DNA of 64,000 nt, taken from the NCBI RefSeq assembly GCF_964656455.1, contig NC_135726.1:23757168-23821167 (forward strand), written 5' to 3'. The stretch comes from Halichoerus grypus. Its lineage: Eukaryota > Chordata > Mammalia > Carnivora > Phocidae. A model generated the notes under the pieces. The model searched no databases. It was not told where the DNA came from and saw nothing but the letters and a program-made list of their open reading frames with translations. Shown here piece after piece: positions 21,357 to 31,543 of the stretch (positions within the stretch are counted from its first letter, which is position 1; the number at the start of each line of letters is the position of its first letter). A program made the position numbers and the translations under genes.

Positions 21357-23487
21357 TGAAACCTACAATTTCAAGTTTTCCACACTCCCTATCACTACAG
21401 CCAACTTATTCATCTACATTTTCTGCCTCGTCACTTTTGGCATTCAAGTTTGGACCTTTGAGAGGGGGGTTTGACCCTTCTTTGTTTTACTTCACCTAAG
21501 AATTAAAGAGAATATGGGCAATTTACCCTAGGATATTGATGCAGATACTGGACAATAACATAATTAAATGTTTAGTTTACTAGGGTGCCTAGCTAGTGCT
21601 AAAATTTACATTTAGAAAGGGTTTTGGTTTGTCTGTTTATTTCTGGAGCCACAACAATCTCTTGGTGAGTAGGTAGTTAGAAAACTGTTCCATTTTCCAT
21701 GTTTAGGAAGCAGGGGCTTATACAAGTCCAGGGATAATGAGTCTCCCAAGCCTTATATTCTATATGAGGAGAATATGTTTCATTAATTCCTCTTTATTTC
21801 CTGGGTGTGGCTTAGATGCCCATTCCCTGGGTTTGGCCAAAGACCTTTCTTGCCTTCACAGTGATCTCAGGCAAATATTTACAGATCTGACTTCTACTCT
21901 TCTAGAAAAGTACATTCTTTGAACAACTCTTGCTTGGATAAATGTCTCAGGAACCTAGTCAGAGCAGCACCGGGGAATGAAAGGATAATCAATGTGCCAC
22001 TAAAAAGATTATCTTAGGGAGAAGGAAAACATTTGAAGCATAAGAAAGAAAAGTAGCCACACAGTCTATTCCAATTGATCATGGCCCTGCAGACACAAAG
22101 GGAGACTAATAAGACTTCAGAAAGGAACAGTAACATGGGATTTGTCTAAAGAACCAAACAAGACATAGATCTGGAGAAACAGCTGGAAGAAAAGAATATT
22201 ATATGATATTTCTTGGCATCGCATGAACATTTTTGTCTTCAACTATCTTTCCTATGACATTTGTATAACAAATAACCTTGGATAAGAGCGGTGCTTACCA
22301 GAGCAGAGGGAAGATTTGTTTCCTGACCAGCATAATAAAGACAATGTCTTCCTCTAGGGCAAAAGCTGGACAGGTTTGCCAGCAGCACCCTTATAAGACT
22401 GGGGGTGTCTTAAGCTTGGGTTTCCTCAGTGTGAACACGCGAGGTCACTGTATGTGCAGTACCCACCTAGGCCACTCCAAATCACCTCCACAGGTCTTGT
22501 GGGACAAGGGGAAATGACACAGACATGAAGCTCATGCAGCCTGGGGTGAGTAATAAAGATCTTGGTCCCTGATCCAGGAGGCTTGTGTCTTTTGGCAGCA
22601 TCTATGAAACTGGGGCAGTTTCGCTTGTTAGTTTGCAGGTACAGGAAAATTGCAGAAGCATCATGCAAGAGTGTTTCTTATGGTCTTAAAAATAATGTTG
22701 AAGATATTGTTCAAGACTAAGGGAATATTTGTTGAGAAAGAGCTAGTAACAGTTGGTATGACTTTTTTCTCCTACAACAGAAGAAGGGAAGGACATCCAG
22801 ATGGCTGGAATCTTCTTTAACATCTACTCCACATCCCAGGCACCTACATTCCCAGGCACTCTGTGTCAACTGCGTATGCATTTTGGATTCAAAGCTGAAT
22901 GTGGACTCTTTTAGCCCTCTACTGGCTTCAGATCTAATGCACAAGAACATTACATTTGCATATACTATCAGAAAGCAAGCAACAAAAAGCACTAAAGCAG
23001 CTGCACAGAGAGAATGGAGGATTCTGAGTGGCGGTGTCTGGAAAGGGTATTGCAGGAAAGACAGTTCTGAGCACTGGAAAATAAAGCAGGTCTCTGACAG
23101 TCCAATGTATGAGGGAATTCCATTTAAAGCAAGCAGTTTAAGCTAAGTCCAAGAGGCTAATGTGACACCAAAAAGGGAATTTTGTGCGTGTTATGATGGA
23201 CAAATGGAGTACTTCACAAAATCCTTGAAGACAAGAATGGCAGAAGCTTCTCAGACCACACCTAAAGATTCTCAACTCTATTTTACAGAGTTCTGGCTTC
23301 CTGGAGGCCAAAGGAAAATTAAAGGCTAGTTTTCAGACCCTTCCAAACTCATTTCAGTAGGAAATGCTCCCCTGTTCAACAGATGTAGTCTGACTCCTTT
23401 GTTTGTATTTGAAAAAATCAGAGGTGCAAAGAGAGAGACCAATACATTACATGGCCAGGAAACGGCAGGGATGGCTCTCAAACTGGA
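21357..23487. other. Unrecognised non-coding DNA, possible LTR-like stretch
   Basis: No gene is assigned. About 22270-22645 has higher G+C, an AATAAAGATC motif at about 22552 and a GGGGTGAGT splice-donor-like word just before it. It could be an old LTR or an exon-like relic, but I do not recognise the family. Short open frames on both strands lack features. Confidence 0.4.
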
Positions 23488-23864
23488 TGTAATGAACTGA
23501 ATTGTGTCTCCCCTAGAAACCATATGCTGAAGCCCTCACCCACAATGAGACTATATTTGAATATAGGGCCTTTATGGAAGTAAAGTTAAATGAGATCATA
23601 AGGGTGTGGCCCTAATCCAAAAGGACTGGTGTCCTTATGAGAAGAGGAAGAGACACCAGGAGTCTTACAAAGGAAAGACTGTGTGAAAACAAAGTGAGAA
23701 GGTGGCCACCTACAAGTCAGGAAGAAATACCTCACCAGAAACCAACCCTGCTAGTACCATGATCTTAGACTTCCAGTCTCCATAACTATGCGAAAATAAA
23801 TTTCTGTTGTTTAAGCCACCTACTCCAAGATAACCTGTTATGGCAGCCCAAGTAGACTAATACA
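23488..23864 (+). repeat. MLT1-type MaLR solo LTR
   Basis: It starts TGTAATGAACTGAATTGTGTC, contains ATATGCTGAAGCCCTCACCC, GGTGTCCTTATGAGAAGAGG and AAATTTCTGTTGTTTAAGCC, and ends AGACTAATACA, all typical of MLT1 LTRs. Five-base flanks CTGGA (23483-23487) and CTGGG (23865-23869) fit the 5-bp duplication of an ERVL-type integration. It is an ancient solo LTR with no internal genes and AATAAA near its 3' end. Confidence 0.88.
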
Positions 23865-23869
23865 CTGGG

Positions 23870-24629
23870 GTTTCCATGTGTATGCTCACATCCCTTCACT
23901 ATAAGCTGCCTTTCAATGATGATTGCCAAGATGTCTTCAAATATAGACATTCAAATCCATCCAAAACTCACTCTTGTCCGCATTTGAGTTTTGCAGGAAA
24001 GAGGATAAAAGTAGCCCATCAACTTTTTTTTTTTATTTTTACAGGTTATTTTCCTTATTTACAGCTGGATAATGAAATGATATAACTGCTCAAAATACTT
24101 TTTAGTTGGTTACGAAGAGAAATCAATACTGCTTTGTGTTTCAAAAGGAAAGGCATGCAAGGACGCTGAGGTATTAAACACAAGTGGATTGAATAGTTAT
24201 TTGTGAGGGGTTGCTAACAATTGAATTACTATTTTAATGTCATAACATGGCAGCACTCAAGATTACCTTTCACATCTAATCATACCATTTACATGGAAGT
24301 GGGAAAATGCTTCTGAAGTGGCCAAATGCTATTCACTGAATGGATCACAATAACACTAGAAATTGCTCTGGAGGAAAAATAATCAGATTCCTCGCCAGGC
24401 TCTGGGGAGAGGTTAATGTCTCTTCATTTGAAAAAAGAAAAAAGAAACATATAAAGCACATATTTTTTTAAAGCTAGCATTTGGTTAAAAAAAAAAAAAA
24501 AAATACCATGAATTTTGGCATTAGTTCTTGGCTCCAATCTTGACTTTCACGTTTGCAAGTTTCACATCCTTGGTTTTGCCACTAGTATGACTGGAGTTAT
24601 ATTCAAAATCACTAATACATAAGAACACA
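23870..24629. other. Unrecognised non-coding DNA
   Basis: No gene is seen. It contains a poly(A) run at about 24487-24503 whose parent element I cannot identify. Confidence 0.45.
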
Positions 24630-24810
24630 ATACCCCCAGGATTTGCATGTATTTTTAGGTCATTAAATCCTCACAAAACCCTTTGGGATAGGCACTGTTT
24701 TTATCATTTTCATTTTATAGATGAGGATCTGAGGCAGAAAGAGTATGATTTGCCCACATTTAGGAAGTGGCAGAATGGGGATTCAAGAACAAGTCTAGCT
24801 CTATAAAGAG
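24630..24810 (-). repeat. MIR SINE, antisense
   Basis: TTAAATCCTCACAAAACCCT, CATTTTATAGATGAGGATCTG and a decayed TTAGGAAGTGGCAGAATGGGG follow the complement of the MIR consensus in order. It is an ancient mammalian SINE. Confidence 0.85.
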
Positions 24811-24889
24811 GCAATACACTGCTGTCACTAAGAAGTCCCAGGATGAATCTCAAAGAAGCTTCATGAGAGACCATGTTTATCCACAGTGA

Positions 24890-25275
24890 GGCTCAAGTGT
24901 CCCCCTTCAGGCCCCAGACTACTTGTGCAGCCCACGTTCACTGCTCCCAAGCCCTCCTCCCACTCCTCCAATATCAAATGTACATTCACCAAACACACCT
25001 GACTTTTTTTTATGTCTTTTGTCTTTGATTTTCTTAGAATGCCTTTCTACTTGATTCACTCTTCCAGCACATGTAGCTCATATGTTACATCCTCCAAGAA
25101 TCATTTCCCAACTCCCTCAAAGTCTACTCTCTCTCCTTCATTCCCAGCAACATTCTGTGGACTCTGACACAGGGGATGTATGTTGTGATATAATTATGTT
25201 TACAGATCTATCTTTCCTGCTCTTATGTAAACCACTGGAAGGCTAGCTCTATTTTTCAATATGCATGGCATCCAA
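24890..25275 (+). repeat. Probable L2 LINE fragment
   Basis: The order of motifs resembles the L2 3' region: AGCTCATATGTTACATCCTCC (about 25077), CAAGAATCATTTCCCAACTCC, then GTAAACCACTGGAAGGCTAG (about 25227). Divergence is high. Confidence 0.5.
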
Positions 25276-25387
25276 ATACAAAAATGTTTGTATAATTTTA
25301 TGTATGTCTTTATATTTATATTTAAATGTTTGCACATCAGTAAATACATGAAATTAAAATGTTCTAGGACTGCTTAAGAGTTAATAA

Positions 25388-25600
25388 TAATAGGGGACAT
25401 TTATTGAGCACTTGCTACATGCCAGGTACTGTAGAAAGATTCTGTGGGTAATAACTCATGTGATCCTCACATAGTCTTATGATGTTGGTACTGCTAACTA
25501 GCCCATTTTCTAGTTAAGGACACTGAGGTACCAATAGTTTCAATATCTAACACAGGTTGACACAGTTCTTACATGGGGAGTCTGAGATTTAAATCTAAAA
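25388..25600 (-). repeat. MIR SINE, antisense
   Basis: TTATTGAGCACTTGCTACATGCCAG (about 25401), TAACTCATGTGATCCTCACA and CATTTTCTAGTTAAGGACACTG follow the complement of MIR. Clear but old. Confidence 0.8.
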
Positions 25601-26194
25601 ATATGGTTTTACATCCCACATTATCAATCAAAGTTTTACTGAATAACCAATTCCAAATAAAACAGAGCAAGGGACAGCTTCTGGGTTCCTGTGTGACCAA
25701 ACTATTAGGCATATCAAACAGGAGAATTACACAACCCCTGTCCATGTAAAACAATACAGAAATAAGCGCCTACCCTTTTATAGGAGCTAATTTAAGATTT
25801 TAATACTTGTATCAAGGGTTTAGAAATGAACAATTCTAATAAGCACACATGCAACGAATGGACTGTAGCACCTGCCATGTGAATGATTCTCTCAAAATGC
25901 CACGGCAAGAATGGTTTAAAGACAAAGTATCCTGAACTTCTTTTGGAATGGAACTACTGGAAAAGATAGATCTATCCTCAATAACATCATTATTCATCTT
26001 TTTCAGATCAAAGGACAAATCAACCTAGACCTAACACCTGATGTGCTGTGATGAAACAGCTACTCATTTTATTGCTTAACCTTGTGTCAACCTAATCCTA
26101 TTCCTAGATCTGCAAGAAGTGACGATTAGACCAGATGATTCTCCCCCCAAGCTCTGGGTACTCTAACATTTGGATGCAATTCAAGATCACTGTC
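25601..26194. other. Unrecognised non-coding DNA
   Basis: Two short minus-strand open frames (25569-25754, 25836-26018) lack any recognisable domain. No repeat is assigned. Confidence 0.45.
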
Positions 26195-26400
26195 AGGAGC
26201 ACAGAATTTGAACTAATAGAGTCTTTGGTTTGAATCCTGCTGCTTATTAGAGATATGGCACTGATACACCTGCAAAACTACTTTGAGCCTCAGCTTCCAC
26301 ATCTTTAAAATGGGGATAACAGCAATGCCTACTTCACATGGTTGATGATTAAATGATAGAATAAATACAAGGCACTCAATTCAGCATTTAATCCTCCCTA
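26195..26400 (+). repeat. MIR SINE
   Basis: TGAATCCTGCTGCTTATTAG, GAGCCTCAGCTTCCACATC and AAAATGGGGATAACAGCAA (about 26308) match the MIR sense order. The next 90 bp may contain a second, antisense MIR piece. Confidence 0.8.
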
Positions 26401-26683
26401 CAAATCCATAAAGAAGTAAAGCTATTATGCTCCTCATCTTACATATACAGAGAATAAGACAAATGACAGAGGAGGGATTTGCCCTTTAGCAGACCAGAAA
26501 TGCTCCTTTACTCAACTAAATTATACTGCCTCTGTTCGCTCTATTCCTGGTGCTTAGAACTTTACCGCCACAGAACATTTTTAACTATACTGACTAATGA
26601 CCTGGTAGACATGGCATGTTGTCATAGCCATGCCTGAAAAAGACCAGTACCTTGAAATATATAAGCCATTCATTTCTCAAAGT

Positions 26684-26935
26684 AATAATTACAGTTATCC
26701 TTACTGGGCACTCAGTATGTACACATCTGCCAGGTATCAATCAAAATGCTTTATGCAGATTAACTCCTATTAGCTTTGTAAGTTATGTGTCATTAATATC
26801 CTATTTTACAAATCATACAAACACACATAAAAATACAGGCACAGAAAGGTTGAGCAGCTAGTTCAGTCACACAGCCAGTAAATGGTTGAAGCTTCAATTC
26901 GAACCTAGTCTTGCAAACATAACCATGATGTCTCC
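26684..26935 (-). repeat. MIR SINE, antisense
   Basis: TATCCTATTTTACAAATCATAC, GGCACAGAAAGGTTGAGCAG, TCACACAGCCAGTAAATGG and CAATTCGAACCTAGTC follow the MIR complement closely. The open frame 26652-26861 is incidental. Confidence 0.85.
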
Positions 26936-27047
26936 CTACTTCTCACACACAATCTATATGTCCCCCAATCTAAAGCAACAGATTACAGGCACACACTTTC
27001 CAGTATCAATCACTTCATATTAATTTCAAGTTTAAAAATTTAAGGAT

Positions 27048-27157
27048 GGGGGCACCTGGCTGGCTCAGTCAGTACAGCATGACTCTTGATCTCGGGGTCA
27101 TGAGTTCAAGTCTCACAATGGGCATAGAGATTAATTAAAAAAATAAAGTAAAAAAAA
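27048..27157 (+). mobile_element. Old short-form carnivore tRNA SINE
   Basis: Head GGGGCACCTGGCTGGCTCAG, then ACTCTTGATCTCGGGGTCATG, AGTTCAAGTCTCAC and an A-rich tail. It lacks the CT-rich body of the long copies, so it belongs to the older short SINEC type also seen antisense at 45935. Flanking duplications are unclear. Confidence 0.85.
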
Positions 27158-27858
27158 TGATGAATATCCTTCATCAATTAGCAATTCTTCACAATGATTC
27201 ACTTTGTGTGAAAAAAGGGAATTGAAACAATAATACTGAGATAAATAATCCCCCATCCAGGTTTGTATATATATTATATAAATTTGTAGAAATCTCCGGG
27301 ATCCACAGAGACTTCTCATCCACTGCATTTACACAAGATTTGTTGAGTTAAAATCTGTGCTATGAATCTTCTGTCCTTTTATTCCAATCTCTCCAGGGGG
27401 AGGAAATACTTTAGATCACAATGATGACTTTGTTAAAAAATGCTAAATGAAAGAAGGAGAAAAAGAGTTTAAAGTATATAGGGTTACTGTACCCAGGCAG
27501 GAAGTAGGGTGGGGAGAAATCCAGAGATGAGATTTTGAATCACCTTGTCTTCAATCCAGCCTATTCTCAGACCTTGTCAATACTACTCCAGCCCTCAGTG
27601 TGGTTTTAGGTCATCTCTGACCAGGAGACTAAGTAAAGCCACAGACTCTTACTCCAGACTTCTAGCTTTATGGTTGTACTTCACCATATCTTATATTCTT
27701 ACATGGATATCATCCAATCCCTGAGCCCTAAGAAAAGGCCTTTTCCTATCTATAAAGATACCTTTTCTTGCCTTCAAACAGCAGGTGGTTCTTTCTGCCC
27801 CTTTCTGGTGACTATCTTCCCTCCCAAATATTTGCCCAAGACAAAGATGGTATCTTTC
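27158..27858. other. Unrecognised non-coding DNA
   Basis: No gene or repeat is assigned. Open frames at 27131-27328 (-) and 27670-27936 (+) have no domain, and the latter runs into a SINE. Confidence 0.45.
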
Positions 27859-27875
27859 TACCTTAGCTACCATTT

Positions 27876-28076
27876 TTTTTTTTTTAAAGATTTTATTTAT
27901 TTATTTAACAGAGAGCTAGAGAGAGAGCACAAGTAGGCAGAGCACAGGCAGAGGGAGAAGGAGAAGCAGGCCTCCCACTGAGCAGGGAGCCGGATGTGGG
28001 GCTCGATCCCAGGACCCTGGGATCATGACCTGAGCCAGAGGCAGCCATTTAACCAACTGAGCCACCCAGGCGCCCC
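27876..28076 (-). mobile_element. SINEC, antisense, full length
   Basis: Poly(T) and AAAGATTTTATTTATTTATTT are at the left, then an AG-rich body, then the complement of the head ending GCCACCCAGGCGCCCC. Duplications TACCTTAGCTACCATTT (27859-27875) and TACCTTAGCTACTATTT (28077-28093) differ at one base. Confidence 0.96.
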
Positions 28077-28093
28077 TACCTTAGCTACTATTT

Positions 28094-28645
28094 AAATCTA
28101 GTATTTTCAGTGGCTTTTCAGTAGCCATAATCCTAGATACCCTCTGATGATCTCCAATGTTTGGTCTTAACAAACCAGAAGCAAATGCTAAAACTTCCTT
28201 TTAATTCCCTGTCCTATTAGCTCCAACCCACCCTGTTTTAGGCTTGTTTTTAAGTCTTAGCACATCAGCAGAGAATACTTGACTGATCTGTCCCATAGCC
28301 AATACATGATAGTGACCCACTTACAGTCCATGCTAATTCATTCAGGTTACCAACTTAGCCCTTTGCCTCCTGATGGATCAGCAGACCAGATGTACAATCT
28401 AACTTCCCAACATTACATATCTATTGCTTACCGACTGGTTAAAACTTAGGGGCTAAGCAGAAAGGAGATGAATAAAATACACTCTTTGTTCTATGGGAAA
28501 TAGATATATAGTAAAAATAAATAAATAAAAATAAAAACCAGCTTTGTAAATACCCAGGGTAAGTTTTGTAGAAATACTCTAGAGGAAATGGTGTGTTCTT
28601 ACTTACTTAGTGTGGCTGAGTGGGTAAAGTGAGTGTGGAATGCTT

Positions 28646-28676
<31 letters not shown>

Positions 28677-28781
28677 ACTTCTCAAAATCATTTATAAGCT
28701 CTTATCCCATGGTATTCATTGAAGTTTTTCAAAATATGGTCTCTTGGTAAAATCCATCATTATAACATTAGGAACTTGTTA
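28094..28781. other. Unrecognised non-coding DNA with A-rich simple repeats
   Basis: (AAAT)n at about 28513-28537 and (AAAAG)n at about 28645-28677. No gene is recognised. Confidence 0.45.
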
Positions 28782-28796
28782 AAAATGGGTCCTGTT

Positions 28797-30568
28797 GCGG
28801 GGGGGAGAGGGGGAGCAAGATGGCGGAGGAGTAGGAGACCTAAATTTCATCTGGTCCCAGGAATTCAGCTAGATAGGTATCAAACCATTCTGAACACCTA
28901 CAGACTCAACAGGAGATCAAAGAAAAGAATAGCAGCAAATCTATGAACAGAAAAGCGACCATTTACTGGAAGATAGGACACGCGGAAAAGTGAATCTGAG
29001 GTGCTATTTGGGAAGATAGACCACGGGGGGGGGGGCGGGGGCAGGGATAGCCTCTGTTAGCTGGCTACTAGCAAGTGATAGAGCAGTAGAGCACAAAATC
29101 GGAACTTTTAAAAGTCTACTCCGCTGAGGGACGTCACTCCAGTGGCTAAGCAGGGGGTGGAACCCTAGCTGGAACAATGTGGTCTCAGGACCCTCAGGGT
29201 CACAGAAAGACCAGGGGTGCCTGAGTGCGGCAGAGCTCCCAGGTATCAGAGCGGGGAAGACTGCTGCAAAGACAGGAGTGGGCTCTAAGCTCGGGGTGGC
29301 CATAAACCATGATCCGCAGCACAGTGGAGCCACTACTCTTCAAGCAGGGACCCAACAAGTGGCAGATCTGGGGAGATTCCCCTTCCTCCCCTGGGAGGAG
29401 AGGCAAGGAAGTGCACCACAGGAATCCGCTGGGTTAGAGATTCAAAACAGGGTCATATGCCAGAGATATAAATGCTCGGTCACAGGCTGAATGAGCATGG
29501 AGTGTGGCTAGAGACCGGGGAGACAGGAGTGATTAACTGCTTTTCTCTGGGGGCTCACTGAGGAGTGGGGACCTGAGTTTTTGGCTCCTCCGGGGAGAAG
29601 ACTGGGAAGCTGCCATTTTCTTTCTCGTCCTCCAAAGCTGTACGGAAAGCATTCAGGGAACAAAAGCTACCAAGAGCAAACCCAAGCAGATTACCTAGCC
29701 TGGCCCCTGGCAACCGTTGGGCAATTCCGCCTCTGGCAAAGACATTTGAGAATCACTGAAACAGGCCCCTCCCCTAGAAGGTCAGCAAGAATAGCCAGCC
29801 AAGACTGAGTTTACTGATCAATGAGAACTGCAAAACTCCAGCACTAGGGGAATACAGCACATAGAATTCATGGCTTTTTTCCCCATGACTCTTTAGACTT
29901 TCAAAGTTAATTTTTTTAATTCTCTTTTTCTAATTCTTTTTTAATTTTTCTTTTTCCCTTTTTCAACTAACATCTTTTCAATTCCTTTTTTTATATCATT
30001 TTAATTTTCATTTTTAGAGTCCTATTCTATCCCTTCATTATAGTTAACCTTACTTTTTGTACATATATATAAGTTTTTCTCTCTTTAAAATTTTGGATAC
30101 AATTTATTCTAACAGACCAAAATATACCCTATATCTCTAATGTATGGCTTTATTCTACTCTCCTGCCTGATCACATTGTCTTTTTTTTTTAATTTCTCTT
30201 CTTTCTTTTTTCAACCAACTTCTTATCAATTCCTTTTTTAAAAGATTTTTAAGTTTTATCTTTACAATCATATTCCATCCCTTCATTGTATTTACCCTTT
30301 TCTTTGTATGTATATAAGACTTCCTTTAAAATTTTGGGAGGCAGTGTCTTCTAAAAGACCAAAACACACCCAAAATCTAGTGTGTGGCTCTATTCTATTC
30401 ACCAGCCTAATCATATTCTCTTTTTTTTCCCCCTTTCTTCTCCACCCCCACCCCACCCCCCACCCCCGTTTTGGGTCACTTCTGATTTGTTTAGTGTTTA
30501 TTTTTCTGGGGTCGTTGTTACTCTTTTAGCATTTTGTTCTCTCATTCATCTATTTATCTCTGGACAAA
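28797..30568 (+). promoter_or_regulatory. L1 5' UTR with presumed internal promoter
   Basis: By homology with other L1s the 5' UTR holds an internal pol II promoter. Here it opens with a G-rich run and GCAAGATGGCGGAGGAGTAG, which contains a CAAGATGG word typical of YY1-type initiator sites at L1 starts. A G-run at about 29025-29041 and GC-rich DNA reach about 29800. T-rich DNA with two units of about 240 bp follows to the ORF1 start. The frames at 29004-29333 (-) and 29179-29490 (+) are not protein-like. Activity is inferred only. Confidence 0.65.
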
Positions 30569-31462
30569 ATGACAAGATGGAAAAACTCACCTCAAAATAA
30601 GTAACAAGAGGCAGTACCGACTGCCAGGGACCTAATCAATATGGACATTAGTAAGATGTCGGAACTACAGCTCAGAATGACAATTATACAGATACTAGCT
30701 GGGCTTGAAAAAAGCATAGAAGACAGTAGAGAATCCCTTTCTGGAGAAATAAAAGAACTAAAATCTAACCAAGTCAAAATCAAAAAGGCTATTAATGAGA
30801 TGTAATAAAAAATGGAGGCTCTAACTGCTAGGATGAATGAGGCAGAAGAAAGAATTAGTGATACAGAAGACCAAATGATGGAGAATAGAGAAGCTGAGAA
30901 AAAGAGAGATAAGGAACTACTGGATAATGAGGGGAGAATTCGAGAGATAAGTGATACCATCAAGTGAAACAATACTAGAATAATTAGTATCCCAGGGGAG
31001 GAAGAAAAGAGAGGGGCAGAAGGTATATAGGAGCAAATTATAGAGGAGAACGTCCCTACTCTGGGGAAGGAAACAGGCATTCAAGTCGAGGAGGCACAGA
31101 CAACCCCCCTCAAAATCAATAAAAACACGTCAACACCTGACATATAACAGTGAAACTTGCAAGTCTCAGAGACAGAGAGAAAATCCTAAAAGTAGCTCAG
31201 GGATAAGAGGTCCATAACCTACAAAGGAAGAAACGTAACACTGGCACCTAACCTATCCACAGAGACCTGGCAGGACAGAAAGGACTGGCATGCTATATTC
31301 AGAGCACTAAATGAGAAAAATATGCAGACAAGAATATTGTATCCAGCTAGGCTGTCATTGAAAATAGAAGAAGAGATAAAAAGCTTCCAGGACAAACAAA
31401 AACTAAAGGAATTTGCAAACACGAAACCAGCCCTACAAGAAATATTGAAAGGGGTCCTCTAA
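30569..31462 (+). pseudogene. L1 ORF1 remnant
   Basis: The start is the ATG giving MTRWKNSPQ, placed by comparison with the inner L1 at 4829. A coiled-coil-like stretch (KKAINEM, then EAEERISDTEDQ) is readable at about 30780-30900. Stops occur as TAA near 30599, two adjacent TAA codons at about 30803-30808, TGA at about 30965 and TAG near 31028. A frame change lies near 31138. The C-terminal end (KLKEFANTKPALQEILKGVL) is still readable and ends at TAA 31460-31462. The double TAA, the TGA and the frame change are shared with the inner L1. It cannot make a functional RNA chaperone. Confidence 0.88.
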
Positions 31463-31543
31463 GCAAAGAGAGAGCCTCAAAGTAACATAGACCAGAAAGG
31501 AACACAGACAATATACAGTAACAGTCACCTTACAGGCAATACA

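Noticed and set aside
29004..29490. Overlapping open frames on both strands of a G+C-rich segment as a CpG-island gene start
   Set aside because: The segment is the 5' UTR of the full-length L1, inside its target duplications.
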